This document shows, one piece after another, positions 22,804 through 34,004 of a stretch of 64,000 bases of DNA (position 1 is its first letter; every line of letters starts with the position of its first letter). Both the position numbers and the translations under genes were made by a program. The notes under the pieces are model-generated. The model was not told the origin of the DNA, searched no databases, and was given only the letters and a program-made list of their open reading frames with translations. Origin of the DNA: Strobilurus pachycystidiatus (Eukaryota > Basidiomycota > Agaricomycetes > Agaricales > Physalacriaceae); NCBI GenBank assembly GCA_019915135.1, contig JAHLMK010000010.1:1116001-1180000 (forward strand), written 5' to 3'.

Positions 22804-24225
22804 TCAAATGGGGCGACGCCGTCCGCCGCCGTTCCGACCTGTGCCTACCATCTGCTCGAGCCGCGTTTCAGTATCCTCCAATCGCCATCGCAATTGCTCC
22901 CGCTTGCTCGCGGATTTGGAGTACTTGAGAATGGTTCGTATGAAATCGTCGATAACCCACACGTCTTCGTAGTTGTTCAGCCAGGGATAGGCCTCCAGAA
23001 CCTAAACGAGGGCGCGTCAGTGTCCGATCTGTATATCAAACCTCTCCAAGAGGGACACATACCTTCACATGTACCAGTTGAAGCTTCTGTTCCTGTTGCT
23101 CGTAGAACGATTTATGTAAACTCAAGTGATCTTCGACAACCTGTTTGACAAAACTCTGCATTCGTCGTTAGTCTGGGTGGGTTTGATGGGACAATGAATT
23201 ACCCGTATGGTCTTGAACTGTGAAGCTTCCCACTGGAGCGCCACCTGGAGATTGTACCCTCCACGACCTGGTCGGCCAGGTTCTCCCAAGGGCTTTTTGA
23301 TCTTTGTCGACGGCTTCTCGGAGAAGCCAGTCGCTCGAGGCATTTGGAGAACAGAGGGGTCGGGAACGGTGGTAGGGAGTGCAGCGCCGCGACGAGAAGA
23401 TGAAGGTTGGGTGCCTTCAGAAGTAGGGGTGGGTATGAACACCGCCGGGAAGTTGGAAGGCGCCTTTCCTGCAGCCCTAGAGGAAGGAGAAGGCACAGTA
23501 TGTGGAGCTGCTTCTGCGACGGCTGGTGAAGCTGCAATAAGACGAGCAGGAGGCGGGACTGTTGCGTTCTCAGGGGAGGTGGTTGTAGTACGCGCGTACG
23601 AGTGAGGAATACCCGGGACGCGAGTCTCCGGGGCTGCTGGTGGGGGCTCCTGGACAAGAGGGCTGATCGGCGCTGCACTCCCATGCATTGGTTGAGTGGC
23701 ACCAGTGGTTGAGCTAGTATTCGGCTTGGGTTCAATGAGAGGCGACGAGAGGGATGGAGGTTGCGGCGTGATGATGGGAGAAGGGCTACAGGAGGATCTA
23801 GAGTATGACGATATTGATAAGGGAGAGATGGATCTGTGGGACGGGGACGAAGATCCAGATGTACTGGAAGCATAAAGGTGCGGAGATGAAGTCGGGGACC
23901 GAGGAGGGTAAGGGGAAAGACGCCTTTCATATCGTTTTCGGCGAATGGATCCAGGAGAGCTGGCGGTAACGATGGGATCCGCAATAAGACAGTGGTCTAA
24001 GGAAAAAGAAGGCTTGGATGAGATCTCCACATGTACACCATTGCAGCTCGCGAATGCGGGCAATGTGTGGTCATAAGGCATTCCAGAGACTTGGGGAGGT
24101 TCATCGAATCCAGAACACCTTTTAAGAGCGAACAACAAAGAAACAAAGGAATGATGCCCTTTCCTAATTAAGTCTCCCTGGCGATTTGATGATGTCCCTG
24201 ATTTGTCGCCGGTCGGTGAATCCAT
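22804..24225 (-). CDS. Ser/Pro-rich protein with conserved C-terminal helical domain
   Basis: ATG at 24225 (MDSPTGDKSGTSS) begins a long exon of low-complexity Ser/Pro/Thr sequence, disordered for about 300 residues, ending with GRGGYNLQVALQWEASQFKT. Two introns follow (about 23158-23204 and 23006-23063), joining FVKQVVEDHLSLHKSFYEQQ and VLEAYPWLNNYEDVWVIDDF, then a helical end with REQLRWRLEDTETRLEQM; stop at 22804. The short, conserved-looking C-terminus after a disordered region suggests a DNA- or protein-binding factor, but no named domain is recognised. The frame is open through all exons. Confidence 0.65.
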
Positions 24226-24344
24226 GAAAGATGTCTTGGCAGATCGGGGTCTGTCACTTATCACTTAGACCACAGCGTCAACGTCAGCTCATATCTTCAG
24301 TCGAGCCCGCAACAGAATATACCGACCACAATTCAACGATTGAA

Positions 24345-24610
24345 AATGGTGCTCACTTCGACTTGCTTTCTTGATCGCATTTACTTATCATCCACAGGTT
24401 GCTCCGAACTTCGGTCCTTCCCGCTCTGTTCAAACCCGACAGGGCGCTCACGCATTTCTGGCCGGCAGTGTTGCCGGGGCCGCCGTCGTCTTGTTAGTCG
24501 CGGTTTGTGTTGTAGCTCTTGCTATCAAATCTGCTACTCAACAGGCAAGTTTCCGTCTCAGTGCAAGTTTGATATCTAATTTCCATGAAAGAATCCCAAC
24601 GCTCCTCTAG
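24345..24610 (+). CDS. Possible small single-pass membrane protein
   Basis: A short frame reads APNFGPSRSVQTRQGAHAFL followed by a hydrophobic stretch AGAAVVLLVAVCVVALAIK. An acceptor-like CCACAG precedes it and a donor-like site follows. The start exon is not certain and no family is recognised; it may be chance. Confidence 0.25.
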
Positions 24611-24639
24611 CTCGTCAGATTTCCTCAGTTCTCAGGACA

Positions 24640-25755
24640 TGATTGGTTGATTCGAGGGTGTGCAGCGGCAGATATGACCTGACATTCTCCTCGTCGTATC
24701 TCTTTGTTTGTGGATATGAATGATATGAATGCATCCGCCTGTGACAGCGACCAGCGAGAACGATGACATCCGATCGCAAGTCAGATATTCACAATGGATC
24801 ACGAAAGTCAACCGCCCAGCGACTTCGAGGACGGACGACGATAGCCACGCACTGAGCGCAGACGATAAAACGATTAACCACAATCAAGGTTGACGACAGT
24901 GGGCCGACGATGATAGACTCGACTTGTGTTCAGTACTGCACCGGGCTCAAAGGAACAAAATCTGATTCCAGCACCATTCAGACGGTCGCAATGCTTCGTG
25001 ACCCAACATCTCAAACACTGGAACGAGGCAACTGCACGGCAATATTTGACAGTGAGGGTAGCACAATGATAGTTTTTTTCACAAGTAAAGACGAAAAATC
25101 AGAGGCACGAGGACAAGGGACGGATACTCGTAAAATAGCACAAAGACCGCGACTGCCGTCAGCATCCACGAGGACAGTTTTAGCTGGACAGTACTCAGTC
25201 CAAGGGTCGCTGTTCCGGAGCGTGAATGCGCCTCACCCGGGCTCAAAGGAGCGAGTCCACCTCGCGCCGTAGCTCTGAGCGCCTATGCCACCAATAAGTT
25301 CTCACAATCGGATTCCCAGACAGTGCAACTTCGCACCTGTTGAATGTTCGCGCAGAGTACTATATCCGCATACGTTGACGGACCAATCTGTACGGACGTG
25401 TGGCCGCTTGGTGGGGACGTGCAAGGCGGAGAAAGGAGTTTTTGGCATGGTGGTTCTGCAAGCACTGCCTTTCAGAGCCAATCGATACGCTTGGATGTTC
25501 GGTAGCGCACGATACCCGCTTGAAGTTGAAAGTCGACGCCGCAGGGCTCTCATGGACGCTATACTGAGCATGGTCAGAAAGACGAATGCCAGACAACCAG
25601 AAAGACACACACCCATCGAGGTCTCTGCCTCCACCTCTCAAGATCTCAATGTCCGCTCACTCAACTGGAGAGGGTGTATGGGGGCCCAGCTAACCGTGAC
25701 TTTGAATGATGTCAATACCGGCCCAGGCTACTGCAGGCCGAAGCATACTTAGTGT
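24640..25755. other. No recognisable gene
   Basis: Open frames to 155 codons exist on both strands at 25283-25752 but overlap one another and resemble nothing known. A GGGCTCAAAGGA motif appears twice (about 24945 and 25238). Confidence 0.3.
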
Positions 25756-25756
25756 C

Positions 25757-25975
25757 TATTGCAAGCGGTGTGCAATGAGCTTCATCCAGAGAAAATAATA
25801 AGACTTCTGGCAGATTCGTGGCACTGGCAAGTGTTGGTGATTGTTGGTGATGCTCGCCCGATGAGCGCAATTGACTGCCAGATCATGATTCCTCGCCCCG
25901 GTCCGGATCTCCGCGCAAGTCTCGAGACTCTTGGGACGCATTCCCCAAAAGCGCGTAGTACTTCACTATGAGCTT
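25757..25975 (-). repeat. Dispersed repeat family, copy F (partial)
   Basis: Minus-strand partial copy: terminal GCGTCCCAAGAGTCTCGAGAC (about 25930-25950), head with TGGCAGTCAATTGCGCTCATC (about 25865) and one badly diverged 121-bp unit (about 25725-25815). The tail is missing. Its outer end lies within the inverted-repeat arm, and the arm boundary at 25907 falls inside this copy. Confidence 0.75.
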
Positions 25976-28220
25976 TAAACGAGCCATTAGATATTGCGGG
26001 ACATCTTCTGGAGTCGCGGACGAGAAGGCTGACTCGTAGTTATTGTATGGAGCGCGCAATAGCAGAACGTTCACGGGCGAGGGTTCTGAGGACTGCACAG
26101 TTTGGAGAAGGTCTATAAATTGAGAGTTTCATTGGGCTACTGGTGTACTATATGAAGATCCTGCGTGACCTGGAGGGAGGAAGTTACTAATGAGTACGAC
26201 AGCTGAGAAAGGTGGACGAAAGAGATGGGAATCAGTCCGCTGCTCTTGGTATTATTATGACATGTATCCCCGTCGTGAAACTTCGGAGAGTGTGGAAGTT
26301 ATCTCATCATCGAGCAAATTAAGTCCACCATGAACAAGTTTGAGAACGATGAGGACCTTGGAGGAAATGTCGTAAAGATTCAGAAGGGCGCGGCAGAAAA
26401 AAAGAAGATAAAGTTATCAGTGTTGCAACAAAGATGAGTTTGGAAGTGCTCTGTCAATCGTCAACGCCAATGCACGACTGGGGCAGCAAGAGATCGTCAT
26501 GATGAGGGAAAGAAAACTTGCGCACTTTCAGAGAGACCCACTGCGCCAACGACGGCTGCAAGCCGGCCGCACCTTGAGTCAGACAAGCCAGACGATGTGT
26601 GAGAGGTAGTGAGGCAAAAAGCGCGAGACCGCGTCGCGCTACAACGCCAGAGAAAGACACGAGGAGCGGTTGCCATTCTTTCGCATTAGGAGCGCCGGTT
26701 TCGATATAGACTGAGGTTGGATCGCTGGGGTGAATGAAGATCGACGCGATGTTGAGACAAGGTAGCTTGTCTGCGGCAGCATGTAAACGCAGTAGAAGCT
26801 CGGTTTGCATGCGAGGCTAGCAATACAGGTTTAGAGTGAGAAGTTGGGGGGTGGATTATGCCAACATACCCAGCACTTTATGCGACATAAGGGCTTATCC
26901 GAATCGCTGGGGGGGATGCTCGTGCGGATGTCCGTGTTGAGTTCTTTCGCGGTGCGAGCACGCTGACGGGCTCGGTCCAACAGCGCGTCGAAGGTCTCGT
27001 CAACAGAAGGGGGCGGGTCAAGGAGGTTTGGGGGGGGCTGGATTGGGCGAGAGATGTCGTCCGGAGAAATATCGCCTGCGTCGTCGACAATGAAATCGCC
27101 ACCTGTTGCCGGTTCAGACCATTTCAGACACAGCAGAAAGACGGTTCAGACCTGCTTCGTCGAGAGACGCATCTGAAGTATCTCCATCGTCCACAGCCGC
27201 CTCCAGATCGACCAGACGACAGCGCTTGGGAGTCTTAGTAGACATCGTAATTTTCAGACTGGAAAGAGACCACCGTCAGTCATCGTCTGGGCCAACACAA
27301 GGGCCCAACGCGCATTATGGGCGTTGGCGACTGTTGGCGATGACGGTCGGAAGCAAAGGGAAAGGGACCGTGCGCTGCCCCTGAGTGTGACAAAGCCTTG
27401 CAAAATGTTGTCTTCGGCTCGTACATGTTGTGCCCGAGACTGCCTTGAATGGCCGGCCTATCAGTGGTGCGCCAACAAATTCTCACGCCTTCTCGTTGCC
27501 ATCCCGCCGTCATGGCAGGCGTCTGTGTAAAGGCGACATCGTGCGTGAGCGCCCATACAAAGCATTACGGGGCTGATTTTCCAGACAGATTTACTTCACG
27601 GTTCAAACACAAACACAAGACCTTCCCGGACAATGTTAAAGCGCTGTGCTGACCGCAACCTCGACCGTGTCGCCCGCGCCGGCCAAGCGCTCTCGCTGTG
27701 ATCAGAGCCCCATCGACGTCGACGCCATGAACGCGCCCGGCGTCATGCAGGACGGCAAGCACAACCGCCAAAAACTCGACGCCATTCTGCCCACTCCCCG
27801 CAAATTCATGCCTACACTCCTACCGAATTTCCCGCTGTTGGCAGTGTCGCGTTCTCAAAGGCAGAGGACGCCCAGTACTTCGCCAAAATCGTGATGGAGG
27901 AGGACGAGACAGAGTTGACGGTCGACGAGATGAAGGAGCGCAAGTTCATGCGGCGCCTGCTCAAAATCAGAACGGCACGCCGCCCGTCAGGAAGACCGCT
28001 CTTCGCCAGATCACCGACAAGGCGCGCGAGTTTCGGCCGCTCCTTTCCTTGCTCATGGAACGCGCATTGGAAGACCAGGAGCGCCATCTCCTCGTCAAGG
28101 TCATTGACCGGGTGCCATACAAGCTTGGCGATCCTGTTCGCCCCTACGTCCACAAAATCCTTGTTGTTGAGAGGCCACTCCTCACTGACGAGTACTACTA
28201 CGCCCGCGTAGAGGGTCGAG
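25907..28220. repeat. Right arm of the long inverted repeat
   Basis: Partner of 1-2132, longer by 182 bp. It carries the complete Spt5-like gene (minus) and the 5' SF3B1 relic (plus), head to head. Beyond 28220 the comparison cannot be followed because the left arm leaves the window. Confidence 0.93.
26454..27245 (-). CDS. Spt5-like NGN-domain protein, complete copy (about 228 aa)
   Basis: Three exons. Exon 1 from ATG 27245 (MSTKTPKRCRLVDLEAAV). Intron 1 about 27101-27150. Exon 2 has an acidic segment (GDFIVDDAGDISPDD) and a helix. Intron 2 is 53 bp (GTATGT...CTAAAC...CTAG). Exon 3 holds LLLRLHAAADKLPCLNIASI, SVYIETGAPNAKEWQPLLV and WVSLKVRKFSFPHHDD. Known pattern: Spt5 proteins have an acidic N-terminus, an NGN domain with a VYIE-type strand, then KOW motifs; mushrooms carry many short transposon-associated relatives. 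The visible order fits that, but the KOW part is short, so the call is tentative. All three exons are in frame. Lies head to head with the SF3B1 relic. Confidence 0.5.
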
Positions 28221-29200
28221 AGATCATCTCCAACCTATCTGTCCAAGGCAGACAACACGACTTCTACTACGCGTCCCGATATCGAGCAGCTTGGTGAAGA
28301 GAACTCTCATACTCTTGGTAGTCTCATCGCTGCCGAGGGAGCTATCGCCAATGTTGCCGGTATGATTCAGATGAACCTACCGGTCAAGTATCTTTGTGAG
28401 TCTTCCTTCGTTTCCTTCAAGTTACCTCACAGAACTCACTTCGTTGTTAGTGCCCCGGATGACGCTGATTCTCAGAAATCAGCTCCAGAAGGTGCAATCA
28501 ACTTGATTGGACGTATCGCGGATCACGCTGCTTAGTTTGGCTGTTGCACCTGCTGAAGGCACACAAGAAGGGTGTCCGACGTGCTGCTCTGAACTCTCCC
28601 GGTCACATTGCGGTTAGCGGTGCTTCTCATCGCAGTACGGTCGCTACCGTTGCTGAGACTTGCGGACGTGCGCTAGCTGTGCCAAGTATCATACTGACCC
28701 TTCCGCTCTAGCCTTCACGTGTATTCCTGCCATCCTGGTCGGGTACTGGACTGCAGAGTTGAATGGGCGGACTGGCTGTATGAAGGCCCCGGTCGGGCGT
28801 GTTTGAATACATCGGAGCACACTCGGCGTACTGCTGTCATTCCGCGGTGACGATGCTGGAGGATACGGTCACGAATCATAAGCTTGCGCATCGGTAGACG
28901 ACGAGCACCGTTTTCAAACACTTGGCTCTCGGTGTCGCCGGACTAGGGTGTGAGGATTCGATGCGTCACCTCTTGTAGTTTGTGTGCCGAACTGCTTCGA
29001 GACAGCGCCGCACATAATTGGGGCGGTCATGGACTCCATCCAGGCGAAGTGGGTGGCGCTAGGGCCGGGTTTTTGCTGAATTTTGTGCTGCAGGGATTGT
29101 TCCCCTCAGCGGGGAAGCTTCGGGGGGTGTTCAAAGCACTCTAACTAGGGGCTGAGGAGGCAGTGCCGTTCTATCCCGACTTGGGGAGAACATGACCGAG
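27650..29200 (+). pseudogene. SF3B1-like splicing factor relic (right)
   Basis: The first part duplicates the left arm: [15 protein letters not shown] (about 27772), then [40 protein letters not shown] and [14 protein letters not shown]. The copy then jumps: about 28320 reads EGAIANVAGMIQMNLPVKYL, an equivalent several hundred residues downstream, so the middle HEAT repeats are deleted. Later pieces include an intron with GTGAGT (about 28396) and LLKAHKKGVRRAA-type sequence in shifted frames to about 29100. Introns are retained. With the left relic it covers most of the gene, but neither is functional. Confidence 0.88.
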
Positions 29201-29640
29201 GACCATCAAAACTATGCCCGACATCCTCTGTAGTGTTCATGTATTCACTATGCATAATATACTCTACGTGTACATGTTTGTACCTTGTGAATGAACTTGC
29301 CTTGCCTCTCGATTGGCATTACATACGACGCGCTCTTCGTCAAAGCCTTGATCCACCACTACACTATGACGAACCGACCCGCCTTTGTTGTGTGATTTCC
29401 GATGTTCTCCCGCCACCATCGACATCGACGAACACGACGAATCGTCTTCGGGGCAATGTGCAATCCCGAAAAAGGTGGACTTGACCGCAAGTGTAGTCTT
29501 GTTGCTTGGGGTTGAGTTTCTCAATACGTAATATAGTATGGTACTGCAGTGCGTCTGGTTCTCAAATCGAAAGAACCCAATCAAATGCACAGGAAAATAT
29601 TGAGGTGATTCGTACCAGAACTTTGTGAAGGGTGGCATCG
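29201..29640. other. SF3B1 3' flank shared with the left relic, with an insertion
   Basis: Follows the same order as 3560-3800 (ACTATGCCCGACATCCT, TATAATATACTCTACGTGTA, GAATCGTCT...GGGGCAATGTGCAATCCC), but about 140 bp not found on the left lies at about 29290-29430. This shows that the SF3B1 relics and their flanks were duplicated together. Confidence 0.6.
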
Positions 29641-30300
29641 ACCGTGCTTTTGACCAATAGAGCAGATGCCAAATACTAATGCGACACTGAGTCAGTCACT
29701 CGACACTGAAAGGTCAACAAGCACACCTGTGAAGGACAGGTTGCCCTCCATGCCTTCCACGGCGTTCACGGTTCTGCTGATGCGGTGAGTGTCGGGTCTC
29801 GTGAGGGCGGTTCCATGGAGCACCGAGAAACGGTAAAGCGATCAAGCAAGAAACGGCGAATTCTGGCTGCCTTTGGCGAGATCAGAACCAGCCACGACTG
29901 GAGAAAGCCAGATCGCAAAGGTAACAAATCACGCACAGGACACTGTCGCGTCGTCTCTCCGCGCCTGCGTTTGTCCGGTCGTTTGGGTCACTGTCATGCT
30001 TCGCTTGAGAGGGTAGATGTGAGAGCTGCGCATGACTGAGATCCGCCAACCGTTCCAATACCAGCCCTCGCTACTGCAAGCCACACACGAAGCGGCGTCG
30101 GCGCAGAGGAAGACTATTCCAAGCGACGTGCAAAGTTCTCTGCTCAGAGAAGATAGCATGGGTCCAGGCAAAGTCGTGGGAGGCGCAGTTCTGGTAGGCC
30201 GTGGTGATGGTCGCCCGATGAGCGCAAACCCGATCATGGACTTATAGGCTCGGCCCGGATATCCGCAGAGGTCTCGAGACTCTTACGAGAGAGAGACGTC
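29640..30300 (-). repeat. Dispersed repeat family, copy D
   Basis: Minus-strand copy with tail (shared with copy A down to the SF3B1 flank), one 121-bp unit (about 30060-30165), head with CCCGATGAGCGCAA, and GAGGTCTCGAGACTCTTACGAG at about 30270-30292. The terminal CTTGAGACGCATCCCC is displaced to 30451-30466 by an inserted segment. Confidence 0.82.
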
Positions 30301-30450
30301 GGTTGACCTTCTTAAAAGTGGAGATATCCTCCGGCATACTCAGGTATTGAGGTGGGAGCCTCGAGCTCGCCCGATCGAAGGGCTTCCACAAGCGGCCGTT
30401 CCTCAATGGGACCGCGTGCCGTCACCTACCTACCTACCTACCTACCCTCT
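30300..30450. repeat. Insertion inside copy D ending in (CTAC)n
   Basis: About 150 bp separates the two terminal motifs that are adjacent in other copies. It ends in a (CTAC) microsatellite of about five units at 30426-30446. Confidence 0.55.
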
Positions 30451-30706
30451 TGAGACGCATCCCCCAAAAATCGCAGTTCAAGAAGTGGAAAATGAATCTA
30501 TGTTGAAAGGAATACAAGTCGGAAAGAAGAGTTTTCGTATTGTAGTCATATTGTAGTCAAAGTATTCGATAAATCCGCATCTCAGCTCCCAAGTTTCTGG
30601 AACCCTCCTCAAACTTTTCCGCCCCCCGGTGAGATTCAAACGTTACAATCATACAATCCCGCCTATCTGTTAAATCGTAACGCAGGATCCTGCCATACTA
30701 TGCAAT

Positions 30707-32376
30707 CTAGCGTGCCACACTTTCACTTTTTCGGTTGTGCTTGTTGTGCATCTTCTGTAAGCCCGTGAACAAAATCAGTGCAACGGGAGAGCCTAGGCAC
30801 ATACCAAGAGATCCTGCCGGGCTAAGTCGATCTGACCTGCCAAATCCTTGCGGTCTTTATTGTGGTCATCGCCCATCATCTGTACGATGGTGAACAAATC
30901 AGCATAGAAAGGCTAGAGAACGCCAACCTCGAGGCGCTGATGCATGACATCCATCTTTGAAGAAAGCTGTTGTATTTCGAGCTTCCATGCTGCCTCCGTC
31001 GGGTCGTATCCGACGCCCTCTTCGAGCTAAAGTTGTCTCGTTCACTAATTTGAAGGCGAGTAGGATGATGAAGGGTACCTTGATGCCAGCCTTTTCAATC
31101 ATGATCGTGTACTGCTCTTGAAGCCGAGTATGCCTAAGAGTAAGCTCCTGCAGTTGTGACTGCAGATGCTGCTGCAGTTGACCCCATTCGCACTGTTGCT
31201 GTTGGTGCTCCGACTGGCTTTTCGACAAGTTCTAGATAAGAGTTAGCGACACTGAATGAAGACGCGCAGAAAGCCCACCTCGCTAGCTATTTTGTTGGCC
31301 GTTTCCAACTGTCTCAGTCGCTCATTCAATGTCTCAATGTCGAGGAGCCTTTGAGCCTCATTGGCTGCAAGTGCTGCGGCTGTTCGCTATGGGGCTATCA
31401 GAGACTAGTTGTAGGAGACGCGGTTGCTTCATTGCCTACCTGAGTCGCCGAACATTCCAAGGCAGACCCTCGAAGCTTCTCTTCAAGGTAGTCCGTCTTC
31501 CTGTGGAAATCGTCCGTAGTGTGGACCAAATCCAATTCGAGTCGGTGACAATTCGCTGCGAGATCCTGTATAGTGCGTTCTTGCTCGTGAAAGCGTGCCC
31601 GGAGAGTGATGACTTCGGCTAGGGCACTCTCATGCTCGGCGACGGCCATGTCCCGCAGTGCAAAGGCCGCGTCGCGCTCGACAATGGCCGTTTCCAACTG
31701 TCTCAGTCGCTCATTCAAGGCCTCAATGTCGCGGAGCCTTTGGGTCTCATTGGCTGCGAGTGCTACGGCTGATCGCTATGTTGGATCAGAGGATAGTTGT
31801 AGGCGACGCGGTTGCTTGGTTGCTTACCTTAAGCGCCGAATATTCCAATGCAAACCCTCGAAGGTTCCCTTCAAGGTAGTTCGTCTTTCTGTGGCATTCG
31901 TCCGTGGTGTGGGCCAAATCCGATTCCAGTCGATGACAATTCGCTGCGAGGTTCTGTATCGTGCGGTCTTGCTCGTGAAGGCGTGCCCGGAGAGTGATGA
32001 CTTCGGCTAGGGCATTCTCATGCTCGGCGACGGCCATGTCCCGCTGTGCAAAGGCCGCGGCGCGCTCGGCGACGGCCAGGTCCCGCAGTGCAAAGGCCGC
32101 GTCGCGCTCGACGATGGCTTCGTCCCGCTGCGCGAAGGCCAAGCTCGAGTTGCGATCAAGAATAAGAACTTTGCTTTCCTGCTGTGGGGCTGGAGAGCGT
32201 GCGCGCTTGTTGCCACTACGGGAAGGTAGCCAGTCCATGACGACCTGTTCATAGACAGCTGTTAGGCAATATAAGGAAACTTGGATTCGTCGCCTACAAA
32301 GATGCGAAGAAGTAGATAATCGTCGTTCGAAAGAAGTTGCAGTGTCAGTGGAGGAGAGCGTGAGTTTCAAGGGCAT
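30707..32376 (-). CDS. Coiled-coil protein with an internally duplicated exon-intron unit
   Basis: Exons read EERDAAFALRDLAVAERAA-type heptads, TLRARLHEQDRTIQNLAANC, an intron (GTAAGC...CATAG), LAANETQRLRDIEALNERLR, a second near-identical heptad exon (FHEQERTIQDLAANCHRLEL), another intron, then QLQQHLQSQLQELTLRHTRL and TEAAWKLEIQQLSSKMDV. Two small 3' exons (DHNKDRKDLAGQIDLARQD, KMHNKHNRKSESVAR) may follow to the stop at 30707; otherwise it stops at 30913. The likely start is MDWLPSRSGNKRARSP at about 32239, since the longer frame from 32376 crosses an acceptor-like site. Long parallel coiled coil; role unknown. Confidence 0.6.
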
Positions 32377-32780
32377 TTTTATAGATGGGAGTTCACAAAG
32401 AGACTTTGTTTTGAATGATCGGTCACGTCGACCTCAATCACAATGTCAATGTCAATCTCTTTGTCATTTTGTTACTGAGATAGTAATATAGACTCCGCTT
32501 GAAAGACTCTTCATAGCTTCAAAGGATTTGAACGCGATGAAGCGCCGATCATCAGGCGATGAAGTCGATGGAAGGTTCATACATCAATTCTATTACACGG
32601 CACGGACCATGTACTGATTAAACCGGCAGCGCTTGCAAGGGGACTCGAACGCGCGCCCCCCGGAGAACTATATCATCAATAGCAATCAAGATCAGATCAG
32701 GGCTGCACGGCTCCGAATAACCGACAATTGACTTTGGACCGGGTGCTCTTTGCTTTCATCTATACTCTCAGACTGCAACC
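32377..32780. other. Divergent intergenic region
   Basis: Shared upstream region of the minus-strand coiled-coil gene and the plus-strand gene at 32781. No coding sequence seen. A tRNA-like TTCGAGTCCCC is present but does not fold as a tRNA. Confidence 0.4.
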
Positions 32781-33782
32781 ATGGCTGACCCGAGCTCAGG
32801 TGTGTGAATCACAACCTCTTGGGTATTGCCATATACTCAGCCTCTCACAGCAAAACGTCGAACGCTTGCGGAACCGTCTTCCAGTGTCAAACGCCAGAAA
32901 GGCAAGACAGCCAATGATCCCAACCAAGCTAGCCGCACGCCACGCGATCTCGATATCTCGCAAAACAACGACGACGATGATAATGACAGTCATCACAAAT
33001 TGCCCCTTGCCAAAACGGCCTCTACCTCTCGTCCCGCCACTAAACGCGCTGCCGCCGATGCTGGTCGTCACACTCTCTCCAGTCCACGAACTAAAAAGTC
33101 ATTCCCCTCCGGTATGGCATCTGCTTCCCGTCTCGCACACGCTGCCGACAAGGGCCTCGGTGAGCACACTCCGCCTCCCACAGATGGCATTCCCATTCCC
33201 ATTCCCATCAAACGCGATGGGAGGTCACCGAGCATCTCGCCACTTTGCCACATCAAAACCTCTCGTATTCTCCCTCCAGCTCACGCCAACAATGACCGCT
33301 CCAGTGCTGACAGAGACAACGACGAGAATATGTCAGACACCAGTCACGAGGATGCGGTATGGGCTCTTGTGAGGCATCAGCGCCAACTCAAATCAGACAA
33401 TCATCGCCTCAAGGAGCAGGTCAAGGAACTCCTATCTTCACAGACGTCGGAGCTAGGAAAGGTCAAACTGGAGCTCAATAAGACTCAGTCGGAGCTGAAG
33501 ACGGCTGAGTCGCGCGTGGCTGATTTGCAGAAGGAGTTGCAACGGACGCGGGCCAGTTTGACGGCGAAGGAAAAGATGTTGCACGATGTGAAGCAGGAAA
33601 AGGCGCGCCTTCAGCATGTTTGCAAGAAGGCTACTCGGTGAGTCAGTATCTTCTTTTGAAAGTCTATCTGATGGTACATCAGCGTTATAACTGCCTTGCG
33701 CGCAAGGGCCGATGAAGCGCAAGAACTTCTTGAGGATGACTTGGAGCTCGCCGACGATGAAGACGTTGCGGACGATACGTGA
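32781..33782 (+). CDS. Charged protein with C-terminal coiled coil
   Basis: ATG 32781 (MADPSS), a 51-bp intron (about 32801-32851), then a basic, Ser/Pro/Asp-rich region (KRRTLAEPSSSVKRQKGKT), and a coiled coil VRHQRQLKSDNHRLKEQVKE to AKEKMLHDVKQEKARLQHVC. A second intron (about 33638-33682) keeps the frame into a final acidic tail (DDLELADDEDVADDT). The basic N-terminus, coiled coil and acidic tail resemble nuclear scaffold proteins in general; no family is recognised. Both introns are in phase, supporting a functional gene. Confidence 0.65.
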
Positions 33783-34004
33783 GCTCGGTAATGGCGGATG
33801 CATCTGCTAAAGTTTCTTTTTCCTTGTTCTTATCATATGGATATGTAAAGTTCAAATGTCAAATATTCACATGCCAAGATAGTCTCAAGATTCCCCCAGC
33901 TCGTTGACAAAAGATCCTTGCTCGAATAATCCCCCGGAAATCACCAGTCAGTCAAAGTGTGTCCCTTAGCTCTCGAAGTCTTTCTCCCTCTCTCTCTCAC
34001 TCTC

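Noticed and set aside
25283..25752. 155-codon plus-strand frame with overlapping minus-strand frames
   Set aside because: No family signature, no splice context, and competing frames of similar length on both strands.
1..28220. The inverted repeat as LTRs or terminal inverted repeats of one 28-kb transposon
   Set aside because: The arms contain gene fragments and the interior has ordinary unrelated genes with several repeat copies; no transposase or target-site duplication is visible.
32640..32680. tRNA-like TTCGAGTCCCC on the minus strand
   Set aside because: No T-stem pairing, no A-box or acceptor stem upstream; not a tRNA gene.
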